IMG/VR virus record: IMGVR_UViG_3300025418_001265
Location: 32,980-96,979 of that record
Strand: one strand, 5' to 3'
Source: a virus
DNA: 64,000 nucleotides
Shown here: one piece after another, positions 46,517 to 53,475 of the stretch
Layout: the number at the start of each line of letters is the position of its first letter
Numbering within the stretch: the stretch's first letter is position 1
Program-made: the position numbers and the translations under genes
Notes under the pieces: generated by a model
Databases searched by the model: none
What the model was told of the DNA's origin: nothing
What the model saw: only the letters and a program-made list of their open reading frames with translations

Positions 46517-47248
46517 TTAGAACTTGAATTTGTAACCAACGTTATAACCAGTGATTTGAGCAGCTGAGTCTGTTAATGAGGTGCGTTGTGCAAATAAGTT
46601 TGCATTGATACCGTGCCAATCAAGACCAATACCTGGTTGATAGTACTTCTTAACGTTCTTAAGAGCAGCAATTGTAGCAGCGCCTGGATCATTGAAACCA
46701 ACAACTAGTGCTGGAACAATTTTAAGAGCACCAAATGTATTGATTGGTGTGTTAACACCGAATTCAAAATTGTTGCTACGATTAACTGTATCGTTAAGAG
46801 CGCGGCCTTGCCAGTTAAGATGACCACCAAACCAGCTACCACTTAATTTAACAAATGGTAAGAAGTTGTGATTAGCTTGACCAGTAGCTTCTGCTGCATT
46901 TACGTGTCTTAATTCTGCACCGAGTGTTAAGTCAGCGAGAGGAGACGTGAATTTATAACCAGCATCAAGATAAACGCGCTTTAGACCAGATGCATCGGTT
47001 GTTGATACTGTTTTACCAGCTACAACTGATGTTGTGGTTGTGTCGCTAACTTTGTCAAATGCTGTTACAGCAAGATCAATGCCGTATACATTTGTACCAA
47101 CGCCAGCTGTTGCATAGTTAGTACCGACTAATAGACCTTGTTGGATTAGCTTTGAGGTAAATCCGACATCTAAGTCACCGCTAACTGGAGCAGCTTTTAC
47201 AACGATTGCGATTAATGACAATGCGAGGAATGTTAATAGTTTCTTCAT
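46517..47248 (-). CDS. Outer-membrane beta-barrel protein with signal peptide
   Basis: A 243-residue protein. Residues 1-19 are a signal peptide (two Lys, a Leu/Ile core, VKA then APVSG). The mature part alternates hydrophobic and polar residues in strands separated by turns (VYLDAGYKF, LTLGAELRHV, FLPFVKLSGSWFG, LNWQGRAL, NFEFGVNTPI). It ends GYNVGYKFKF with a terminal Phe, the sorting signal of outer-membrane barrels. It looks like a bacterial porin-like protein carried by the phage. It has an exact TATAAATA promoter and its own terminator. Possible roles are superinfection exclusion or altered permeability; both are inference. Confidence 0.8.
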   Translation of the reverse strand: MKKLLTFLALSLIAIVVKAAPVSGDLDVGFTSKLIQQGLLVGTNYATAGVGTNVYGIDLAVTAFDKVSDTTTTSVVAGKTVSTTDASGLKRVYLDAGYKFTSPLADLTLGAELRHVNAAEATGQANHNFLPFVKLSGSWFGGHLNWQGRALNDTVNRSNNFEFGVNTPINTFGALKIVPALVVGFNDPGAATIAALKNVKKYYQPGIGLDWHGINANLFAQRTSLTDSAAQITGYNVGYKFKF

Positions 47249-47254
47249 ACTCTA

Positions 47255-47262
47255 TATTTATA
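47255..47262 (-). promoter_or_regulatory. T4-type late promoter TATAAATA
   Basis: An exact match to the T4 late box on the minus strand, six bases before the ATG of the outer-membrane protein gene. With the terminator at 46456-46485 it makes this gene a self-contained late unit. Confidence 0.7.
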
Positions 47263-47314
47263 TATTATTACCAAATTTAATCAACTTTTATTAATATTTT
47301 TTTACAAAAGGATT

Positions 47315-47950
47315 TTATAAAAAACTCGGGCCCTTTTGTCCCTGCTTGATTCCCATAACTTTACGTACTAATAGTTTGAAGTAGAAATAAATTGTTAGTC
47401 CGATTGATGGTAATAAAAGTTTATTACAATCTCCCTTTATTTTACTGGAACCGATACGATATACTACGTTCAGTTTTCTACCGGTTTCGTGTTTAACGCT
47501 GTTAATGTTAACTGTACTACCGGTGTAATCTTGATCAGACCAATTATCTACTAGTATATCTGCATTCATTCTATTACCTGTACCTTTTAATGTACCAAGT
47601 ATAACAACATCACTACCGCCTTTAACACTAAAAATTTGATTACCGATACCGGGTGTTGAATTACCGAAAGTTCCGTGCACAACAGCAGATACTTTATTGT
47701 TTATATCTACAGAACACTCACTGCCCTGGTCTACTACTAAATTAGTTAACGTAATCTTAGCATTATCTGCAAGTTTTAAAATACTAGCAAATGAAGTAGG
47801 GTTGGGTGGGGTAAATGCTGTGCTGTTGTCGGTTGGAGCTGGTACCTGTACAATATAAGGACTACCCGCACTTAGGGACCAAGCACCTGTACCTTCAGCA
47901 TTGCAAGCGTAAGAAAGATAATTAACGTCTATAGATGTAGATTTGCTCAT
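47315..47950 (-). CDS. Beta-rich protein of unknown function
   Basis: A 211-residue protein. Residues 1-160 show many short beta strands with Asn/Thr/Val turns (AKITLTNLVVDQG, SDVVILGTLKGTG, STVNINSVKHET), like a right-handed beta-helix. Residues about 180-195 are hydrophobic (PSIGLTIYFYFKLLV) and are followed by a basic tail. There is no signal peptide. It lies between the outer-membrane protein gene and a terminator on the same strand. It may be a small virion decoration or a membrane-tethered protein; I cannot decide. Confidence 0.5.
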   Translation of the reverse strand: MSKSTSIDVNYLSYACNAEGTGAWSLSAGSPYIVQVPAPTDNSTAFTPPNPTSFASILKLADNAKITLTNLVVDQGSECSVDINNKVSAVVHGTFGNSTPGIGNQIFSVKGGSDVVILGTLKGTGNRMNADILVDNWSDQDYTGSTVNINSVKHETGRKLNVVYRIGSSKIKGDCNKLLLPSIGLTIYFYFKLLVRKVMGIKQGQKGPSFL

Positions 47951-47984
47951 AATAAACTATTTACCTTAATGTCTTACTATTCAA

Positions 47985-48020
47985 TAAAAAGGAACCCGGC
48001 TCAGATTGCTCCAAGCCGGG
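47985..48020 (-). terminator. Intrinsic terminator after the 48042 gene
   Basis: Perfect stem CCCGGCT / AGCCGGG (47995-48020), loop of 12 bases, then TTCCTTTTTA on the minus strand. It ends the transcript of the small gene and of the tRNA/tmRNA cluster upstream of it. Confidence 0.75.
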
Positions 48021-48041
48021 CGTTGTTTTTCTAGTTAATAG

Positions 48042-48227
48042 TTAAAAAAGATGCTGGTGAGGAAAACCAACGTGATCGAAAAACCACTGTTTTACCTTTT
48101 GCCAACTTCCTTTTAGGTTTTCAACGAACTCTGACTTTACCTTGCGGCTACCCACCTTGTAATCATCGAGGGCGATTTTTACAAGACCAGCAACAGCAAG
48201 ATAACTTGTTATCATTAATGCTTGCAT
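48042..48227 (-). CDS. Small membrane-associated protein
   Basis: A 61-residue protein. Residues 3-19 are hydrophobic (ALMITSYLAVAGLVKIAL), then a basic/aromatic amphipathic part (SRKVKSEF, SWQKVKQWFFDHV). It might be a single-pass or peripheral inner-membrane protein. It follows a strongly structured leader and the tRNA-Glu gene, and is bounded by a terminator. No family recognised. Confidence 0.5.
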   Translation of the reverse strand: MQALMITSYLAVAGLVKIALDDYKVGSRKVKSEFVENLKGSWQKVKQWFFDHVGFPHQHLF

Positions 48228-48310
48228 AGTTGTTGTTGAGGTTAGAACCTCGGCCCGAGGGCTTCGGTTGTTATGCTGGATACTGTCACCAGCACAAATA
48301 CTTACTTGGG
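48228..48310 (-). other. Structured leader upstream of the 48042 gene
   Basis: On the minus strand this gap contains successive hairpins: GCTGG / CCAGC with a nine-base loop, then overlapping CCGA/TCGG and CCTC/GAGG options, then the palindrome GAGGTT-CT-AACCTC. It ends 10 bases before the ATG. It could be a 5' UTR regulator, a processing signal downstream of the tRNA, or a small RNA. The rest of the gap to the tRNA (48311-48372) shows nothing clear. Confidence 0.4.
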
Positions 48311-48372
48311 TTTCTTAAATAATATTAAGAAAATCCATAGGAATAAACTATCACTTCTATTTGGATTAAGAA

Positions 48373-48447
48373 TGGTACCCCTACGCGGAATCGAACCGCG
48401 ATTAGCGAAATGAAAATCCGATGTCCTAACCGTTAGACGATAGGGGC
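48373..48447 (-). tRNA. tRNA-Glu (anticodon TTC)
   Basis: Acceptor stem GCCCCTA / TAGGGGT, D arm GTCTAACGGTTAGGAC, anticodon loop TTTTCAT, T arm CGCGGTTCGATTCCGCG, and an encoded CCA end. The anticodon stem has a G-T pair and one T-C mismatch at its base. It reads GAA and GAG. It lies just downstream of the tmRNA on the same strand, with 7 bases between, so both may come from one precursor. Confidence 0.95.
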
Positions 48448-48454
48448 AAAAAAA

Positions 48455-48837
48455 TGGTGGACCTGCCGGGTACTGCCCCCGGGTGTTCTGTAATGTTCTT
48501 ATCAGTTTCTACAAGCTTATCATTACTAATAAGATGTATACCCGTAATGCTAGTATACAAATTGTTTGGTAGTATTCCTGCTATTCTACTACCATTGAAT
48601 AGTCAGTCTCGCTGAATGACGGTTATAGTATATAGCGAGAATCTATATTATAACCGATCGAGCTTAAGCAGCTGCGAGTGCGAAGCTTTCGCCGAATGAA
48701 AGAGATTCTTTCACGGAAGCGACTGCGTTCTTGAGGCTTTGAATGATGCCGTTTGTTTTTGTAGTAATTTATAAAGGATTTACTAATCCTGCTTGCTTCT
48801 AATACATCTGCCACAGAGTCGAATCTGGTACAGGCCC
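48455..48837 (-). ncRNA. ssrA: tmRNA (one-piece), phage-encoded
   Basis: The ends form a 7-bp acceptor stem (GGGCCTG / CAGGTCC, one G-T pair) with encoded ACCA. The 5' part has the tmRNA signature AGATTCGACTC. Four pseudoknots can be drawn. PK1 uses the hairpin at 48776-48789 with 48762-48767. PK2 pairs loop 48633-48640 with 48607-48613. PK3 pairs loop 48587-48596 with 48567-48574. PK4 pairs 48544-48549 with 48521-48526. The tag frame ends ...SFGESFALAAA and TAA at 48664-48666; if GGC at 48748-48750 is the resume codon the tag has 28 residues. The T arm is a perfect 5-bp stem, but its loop is GGCAGTA instead of TTCRANN. It should rescue stalled ribosomes and tag proteins for proteolysis. Confidence 0.93.
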
Positions 48838-48881
48838 ATTAAAATATGTTAAAGAACTATAAGTAATATAATATATTTACA

Positions 48882-49280
48882 ATGAATAGCAACTTAAAAG
48901 TTTTAGCGGAGCAATATCAAACAATACTCGAAAAACGTGTTCAACCTGAACCAGAAACAGAAGAGTCGTTTGAACAGTTCTTAACTAAAAGAGCTGCGGG
49001 TGCTGCTAAAATTGCTCATAGTTCAAAAGAAAAGGGTGGGTTTGCTACTTTAACAGCTATTCATTTTGCTGCTAAAGCTAAACCTTATAAAGAATCAGAG
49101 CAGTGGGCTACTAAAGAAGGTAAAGACGCACATTACAAAAAAATGGCAGAAGAAGTTTATGCTAAATTAGCAAATTTAGATAAACTATCTCAAAAAGAGT
49201 TTCAAGCTCTTATGGGTGAGCTGGAAGTTTGGGGCGAAGTATATATTCGCTCAACTAAGCCTGAAAGTTTAAAGATTTAA
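48882..49280 (+). CDS. Conserved hypothetical phage protein
   Basis: A 132-residue basic helical protein. The first 20 residues (LKVLAEQYQTILEKR) form an amphipathic helix ending ILE, like the N-termini of the 25151 and 46255 proteins. A Gly/Ala patch follows (KRAAGAAKIAHSSKEKGGFATLTAIHFAAKAKPY), then helices. It stands alone on the plus strand between the tmRNA and tRNA-Gly genes. Possibly an internal head protein; the function is unknown. Confidence 0.55.
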   Translation: MNSNLKVLAEQYQTILEKRVQPEPETEESFEQFLTKRAAGAAKIAHSSKEKGGFATLTAIHFAAKAKPYKESEQWATKEGKDAHYKKMAEEVYAKLANLDKLSQKEFQALMGELEVWGEVYIRSTKPESLKI

Positions 49281-49282
49281 AT

Positions 49283-49357
49283 TGGAGCGGAGTGACGGGC
49301 TCGAACCGTCGACATCCTCGTTGGCAACGAGATATTCTACCACTGAATTAACCCCGC
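49283..49357 (-). tRNA. tRNA-Gly (anticodon GCC)
   Basis: Acceptor GCGGGGT / ACTCCGC (with one G-T and one mismatch-like position), D arm with TTCAGTGGTAGAA, anticodon stem CTCGT / ACGAG with loop TGCCA, T arm GACGGTTCGAGCCCGTC, and an encoded CCA end. It decodes GGC and GGU, the codons that dominate the collagen-like fibre genes. It begins three bases after the convergent plus-strand gene. Confidence 0.95.
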
Positions 49358-49380
49358 GTATAAAATATTTAGTTAAGATC

Positions 49381-50385
49381 TTACTTTTTCCAGCTGTCTC
49401 TATCGTAATTAAAGCGTTCAAACCATTCCTGCATATTCTCATAAACCATATCAGCTAATTCTTGAGTATAAAACGAACGCCAATCTTCGCTATATAAGGT
49501 ATACAAATCTATAAGCTTTACTTTTTCTTTAAACCCGTCAGGCACTATGAAAAAGTTTCTTAAAAAGGTTTTTAATTTATTGTCGGGTATTTCTTTAAGC
49601 TGTCCGTATAATTTTTTTAACTGTATCTGAGAATAACTTTTAGGGGTAGTTTTAAAAATAGCATTGTATATTTTCGGGTTATTTTCTATAAAACTAGTAA
49701 AATAATTTGTATTATAATTGTCAAATAAAGTTAAACATACAATTACATATTTTAATAAAGTACTGTTATACTGTGTAGTACAAGGATTAGTTGTATTAAG
49801 CTTAGTTACACCGGGTACTTTGAGTATATCTTCTTTATAGTTTTCTAAACGTACAATATAATCTATTTTTTCTGGTAGTTTTTTAGGTTTGTACAAAACT
49901 ACCTTACCGTCATCAACGTATTTTTGAGCTATCTTTTTATTTTTACTAATCTTCATCCAATCTTTAAATGAATCTAAGACTGGCGGATTCGATAGGTAAA
50001 CTTTTGTTGCAGTAGTACCATCCTCGCCGTTTTTTACTTCATCAAACCACAAAGGCATTTTATCTAATATGTCTAAATACGGACTGTATGGTCTGATAGC
50101 CAAGGATTGTGCTAACTTCCATTGAGAAAAAACTAAAGTATAAGGATTACGCACATTAACTATAACTGGGTATTTGGAGTACTCTTCTGGTATTTCAAGG
50201 GCGTGGGTGTAAGGTCTAGCACCGGCAAATGTATGGCCGTTTGTCTGGACTATATTGATACCATTAAGGTGCATAGTATCAAACGTTGCTCTAGATCCAG
50301 TACGAGGCGGTAAAAGCCAAATATGATCGTTAGATAAGAAATTCATACCGCTACTTACCCGTTGTGGTAAAAAATTAAATGTCAT
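49381..50385 (-). CDS. Sulfotransferase-like protein 1
   Basis: A 334-residue protein. Near the N-terminus WLLPPRTGSRA (residues 23-33) matches the 5'-phosphosulfate loop of sulfotransferases, and VRNPYTLVFSQWKL (78-91) matches the 3'-phosphate-binding segment (R-N-P-Y...S). VRLENYKEDIL fits a later conserved strand. The C-terminus FYTQELADMVYENMQEWFERFNYDRDSWKK is shared in pattern with the two other sulfotransferase-like proteins nearby. PAPS-dependent sulfation is inferred; the acceptor is unknown. An inserted helical region (about 200-290) is unique to this copy. The gene diverges from the SGNH hydrolase gene. Confidence 0.7.
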   Translation of the reverse strand: MTFNFLPQRVSSGMNFLSNDHIWLLPPRTGSRATFDTMHLNGINIVQTNGHTFAGARPYTHALEIPEEYSKYPVIVNVRNPYTLVFSQWKLAQSLAIRPYSPYLDILDKMPLWFDEVKNGEDGTTATKVYLSNPPVLDSFKDWMKISKNKKIAQKYVDDGKVVLYKPKKLPEKIDYIVRLENYKEDILKVPGVTKLNTTNPCTTQYNSTLLKYVIVCLTLFDNYNTNYFTSFIENNPKIYNAIFKTTPKSYSQIQLKKLYGQLKEIPDNKLKTFLRNFFIVPDGFKEKVKLIDLYTLYSEDWRSFYTQELADMVYENMQEWFERFNYDRDSWKK

Positions 50386-50399
50386 ATAAGTAACAACGC

Positions 50400-51146
50400 G
50401 TGCAACAATTAGACCATAAAGATAAAAGTGTGTGGGCTAATGGCCTATACAAAAATATAGCTAATACTGAAGTAGAGTGGCTTAGAATGGATTCTAAGGA
50501 AAGATTTACAGAGCATTTAAAGACTCGTAAAGATAATTTGCAAAAGTATGGATGGTTAGATACTAAATTTACATATAAGTTTAATAAGGATGGGTTTAGA
50601 AGCATAGAGTTTATGCAAAACCCAGATATAATGTTTTTAGGTTGTAGTTACACGCTCGGTATCGGTCTACCAGTAGAATGTACCTGGCCCGATATAGTTA
50701 CTAAAGCATTAAATATAAAAAGCGTTAACTTAGGAATAGGTGGTGGAGCAATAGATACTTTTTTTAGGATTAGCTTACACTGGATAAATAAATTAAAACC
50801 TAAAACTGTAGTGCTTTATGTACCGTTCAAAGAGAGATTAGAAATCATAAGAAATAACGGGTATATATATCTGTCGTCCCATTATTTTGAACAATATAAT
50901 GTTTTTCTTGAAGATTGGTTTGCAAATCGAGAAAACTCTTATTTTAATTACTTAAAAAACGTTTTAGCTATAAAACAGGTATGCCAAGATAATAACACTA
51001 AGCTAATTGTGTTTGACGAGACTCCCGAACGTATAGATTTTGCTAGAGATTTGTCTCACCCGGGGGTAGAGACAAATAAACTTATTGCTCAAATTGCATT
51101 AAAGCATATTGAGAGTAATCAAGATTTCCAGCTATCTTTTGAATAA
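50400..51146 (+). CDS. SGNH/GDSL-type hydrolase
   Basis: A 248-residue protein starting at GTG. Block I is MFLGCSYTLGIG with nucleophile S83. Block II/III-type glycines lie in NLGIGGGAID (110-119). Block V is DLSHPG with D217 and H220. This is the catalytic set of SGNH esterases and lipases. It may remove O-acyl groups from glycans or act on lipids. It is the only plus-strand gene in this stretch; its 3' end overlaps the convergent sulfotransferase-like gene by 28 bases. Placement among three sulfotransferases suggests a joint role on surface glycans. Confidence 0.75.
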   Translation: MQQLDHKDKSVWANGLYKNIANTEVEWLRMDSKERFTEHLKTRKDNLQKYGWLDTKFTYKFNKDGFRSIEFMQNPDIMFLGCSYTLGIGLPVECTWPDIVTKALNIKSVNLGIGGGAIDTFFRISLHWINKLKPKTVVLYVPFKERLEIIRNNGYIYLSSHYFEQYNVFLEDWFANRENSYFNYLKNVLAIKQVCQDNNTKLIVFDETPERIDFARDLSHPGVETNKLIAQIALKHIESNQDFQLSFE

Positions 51147-51829
51147 CCAAATGCAGTAAAATCTGCTTGATAAGCTTTATACACTACGTCTGCTAAGACT
51201 TGTGAAGTATATGCGGCTTTCCAGGATAGGTTATTAATATTAATATGATGATATCTATCAGTGTAGATATTCATTCTGTAAGCCCAATTATTAACTATAC
51301 CCGGTATAACTGTACTTAACCCCGTTACACTCGCACTTAAACTTTCTAAACGTACGAAATTAACATTAGCTAAATCAATACCGGCTACGGCTAGTTGATC
51401 AGTGATTTGTCCGCGTGATACTCCTATCAAAGGTGAACCACTGGTTGGTGTAAAGTAAGTCCAACAACCCTTGTCTGCAGTAGGAGAAGCTGAAAGCGGT
51501 TGAGACCATATACCTGTAGCATCTCTATTGAGAATAAAAGAATCAAACGCAACAGTGGGTACTCCTTTAGCGGTTAAAAATTTATTAACGTGTAACCAAT
51601 CTGTAAACACAATGTCGTATGGGTTTCTTATAGTACAAACGATCGTTTTGTATGTAGTGCCAGCTGGAATAGCAAAATTACGAGTAAACTCTACAGGGGC
51701 TGCAGACACGCCTGTTGTTAATACGGATTGCTCATCGTTAATTTCACTTAAATATGAATAAAGAGATCTTGAACCTGTAAAAGAAGGCGCGAGTTGTACT
51801 GTAGATAAAGCTGGATAAAATATGGCCAT
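51119..51829 (-). CDS. Sulfotransferase-like protein 2, diverged
   Basis: A protein of 236 residues starting MAIFYPALSTVQL. A TTG start at 51844 is also open, but the ATG follows a GATAAATA box. The P-loop-like segment is APSFTGSRSLYSYL, where the usual P-R-x-G is P-S-F-T-G. The 3'-phosphate segment IRNPYDIVFTDWLHV and VRLESL strand are kept. The C-terminus YTSQVLADVVYKAYQADFTAFGYSKDSWKS is family-like. The missing Arg in the first motif may weaken cofactor binding or change specificity. It is shorter than copy 1. Confidence 0.62.
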   Translation of the reverse strand: MAIFYPALSTVQLAPSFTGSRSLYSYLSEINDEQSVLTTGVSAAPVEFTRNFAIPAGTTYKTIVCTIRNPYDIVFTDWLHVNKFLTAKGVPTVAFDSFILNRDATGIWSQPLSASPTADKGCWTYFTPTSGSPLIGVSRGQITDQLAVAGIDLANVNFVRLESLSASVTGLSTVIPGIVNNWAYRMNIYTDRYHHININNLSWKAAYTSQVLADVVYKAYQADFTAFGYSKDSWKS

Positions 51830-51834
51830 AACTA

Positions 51835-51842
51835 TATTTATC
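51835..51842 (-). promoter_or_regulatory. T4-type late promoter box GATAAATA
   Basis: GATAAATA on the minus strand, five bases before the ATG of the second sulfotransferase-like gene. One base differs from the T4 late consensus. It overlaps the upstream gap only partly, as the YkgJ-like gene ends at 51845. Confidence 0.5.
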
Positions 51843-51844
51843 AA

Positions 51845-52219
51845 TTATTGAACGCCTTTTAAATACGGACAAGAGAAGTTTTTACATATATTTGGACGTA
51901 TTTCATACACACTACAACATTTTAGCGTTGAATTATAAAATATACAAGGCTTTCTAACGTGTTTATTATCAACTCTTAGCGCAGGATAATGAGACGGATT
52001 CTGATAAAAAGATCTCTCCGGAAACAGTTTAGAACCTTCCTCATATTCTAAAAATACATCTTCTTTTTGTACATTAATACCAGAAAACTTTAACTTGAGT
52101 CTATTTAAAAATTGTTCTGAGTCGTCGATAGGACCTATTATAAAGTCTCTATCGTCAAGCTGACAGCAACCACCGTGGTTGCCTTCAAATCCTAAACATT
52201 TTTCACTACAATGGTTCAT
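51845..52219 (-). CDS. CxxC-type metal-binding protein (YkgJ-like)
   Basis: A 124-residue Cys-rich protein. It has C4, C8, C18 and C19 at the start, and a C-terminal KPCIFYNSTLKCCSVYEIRPNICKNFSCPY segment. This matches the YkgJ family, thought to bind zinc or an iron-sulfur cluster. It is coupled by ATGA overlap to the sulfotransferase-like gene upstream. In some families such proteins accompany enzymes that modify other proteins; here its role is unknown. Confidence 0.7.
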   Translation of the reverse strand: MNHCSEKCLGFEGNHGGCCQLDDRDFIIGPIDDSEQFLNRLKLKFSGINVQKEDVFLEYEEGSKLFPERSFYQNPSHYPALRVDNKHVRKPCIFYNSTLKCCSVYEIRPNICKNFSCPYLKGVQ

Positions 52220-52869
52220 CGCTTCCAGCTATTTTTTTCGTAGCCTAATTTTTCAAATTGATGTTTATATGCATCGTAAACTAAATCTGCAAGTCTAGAA
52301 TTATACATATAATAAGTTTTCCAATCAGCATAGTTACCAGTTCTTCTTAAATCGCCTCGAGGGTCATCTACCCCTTCGTATTTGTACTGATTGTTTAAAA
52401 TATTAGAAATAAAGTCCATTTGTACAAATGGTGAGTCTATTTCAACGAAAGGTATTTTTTTAATATCTTCTTGTAAATTCTCGTATCGTATAAAATGCTT
52501 CGGTTTAAACTTTTCTATAGAGTTTTCATAATGGTCCATTATACCTTCTGGGTTCTTTAGCACAAACTGTTCAAAATCGCATAATACTTTTAACTCTCCT
52601 TTTTGTTCTTTAAAACAAGATAAATGCCAAGATGAAACCGCCCTTGAGTACGGGTTTCGTATTTGCATTATAATAGGGTAACTAGTCTTGTCAGCGGGTA
52701 CGTCGTAAGAATGGGTATGCGCTACATATCTTATATTAGACTTATCGCTAAATTTTGAATCTAATTCGTAGTTATAAAAATCGTAATGTTTAAATATTTC
52801 ACTAACAGCTCTAGAACCACATCGCGGACTAGCCCACCATATATAACCTACTTTATCAGAAACGTTCAT
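52216..52869 (-). CDS. Sulfotransferase-like protein 3
   Basis: A protein of 217 residues starting MNVSDKVGYIWW. This ATG overlaps the upstream stop as ATGA, so it is preferred over an ATG seven codons earlier. ASPRCGSRAV (13-22) is a good 5'-phosphosulfate loop, and IRNPYSRAVSSWHL is a complete 3'-phosphate segment with Arg and Ser. The later FIRYENLQEDI and the C-terminal YNSRLADLVYDAYKHQFEKLGYEKNSWKR complete the family pattern. Of the three copies this is closest to a canonical sulfotransferase. The acceptor is unknown. Confidence 0.75.
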   Translation of the reverse strand: MNVSDKVGYIWWASPRCGSRAVSEIFKHYDFYNYELDSKFSDKSNIRYVAHTHSYDVPADKTSYPIIMQIRNPYSRAVSSWHLSCFKEQKGELKVLCDFEQFVLKNPEGIMDHYENSIEKFKPKHFIRYENLQEDIKKIPFVEIDSPFVQMDFISNILNNQYKYEGVDDPRGDLRRTGNYADWKTYYMYNSRLADLVYDAYKHQFEKLGYEKNSWKR

Positions 52870-53447
52870 AACTTCTGATACACCCAGCAATACTCTCCTG
52901 ACACAACCTGTAAACCTGGCGAATATTGAAAAAATTCGTCTACAGCTTTTTTAACGCCTGGAAATTTATGTCCGTGTTCAGGGTCAGAAGGATCAAAATA
53001 ATCGTGTCCTGCAATAATACCACCTTTGCGTAGTTTCATATACCAGGCATCTAGATCAGCTTTTACATCCTCATATTCGTGACTGGCATCAATAAAAATA
53101 AAGTCTATAGATTTGTCAGGATAAGTTTTAGCAGCTTCTAAAGAAGCCATACGAATTGGATTGATAATGTGCTTTACCGGCTGCATATTCTCTAAAAACT
53201 GCATATATAGAGCATTCTGTTCATCTGGTTTTAAGTTATGCTCTACACTACCTTGCCAGGTATCTATAACGTCAAACTTAATATTTTTACCGGAATTAGC
53301 TATTTCTACGGCTGCAAATGCAGTAGATTGTCCCATCCAAGCGCCTACTTCAACCATATGAGAACCTTCTTGCATACAACCTATAACTGTCTTGTATAAA
53401 CTAGGGAATGTAAACCAACCCTGTATATTCCAGTAATAATGATCCAT
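52866..53447 (-). CDS. Class I SAM-dependent methyltransferase
   Basis: A 193-residue protein. Motif I is VEVGAWMGQSTAF (residues 33-45), followed by FDVIDTWQG, IDFIFIDASHEYEDVKADLDAW and LRKGGIIAGHDYF. This is the Methyltransf_24 type, often linked to glycan or small-molecule O-methylation. It overlaps the start of sulfotransferase 3 by four bases, so the two are coupled, and the same cassette may both methylate and sulfate one acceptor. That link is inference. Confidence 0.75.
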   Translation of the reverse strand: MDHYYWNIQGWFTFPSLYKTVIGCMQEGSHMVEVGAWMGQSTAFAAVEIANSGKNIKFDVIDTWQGSVEHNLKPDEQNALYMQFLENMQPVKHIINPIRMASLEAAKTYPDKSIDFIFIDASHEYEDVKADLDAWYMKLRKGGIIAGHDYFDPSDPEHGHKFPGVKKAVDEFFQYSPGLQVVSGEYCWVYQKL

Positions 53448-53475
53448 ATTATGATTTACTTATACTTGATATCAT

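Noticed and set aside
48623-48814. 63-codon open frame on the minus strand
   Set aside because: It lies wholly inside the tmRNA and uses a different frame from the tag, so it is not treated as a protein gene.
48373-49357. Attachment site or integrase associated with the tRNA/tmRNA genes
   Set aside because: No integrase gene and no duplicated tRNA or tmRNA 3' end was seen. The surrounding genes are those of a virulent T4-like phage.
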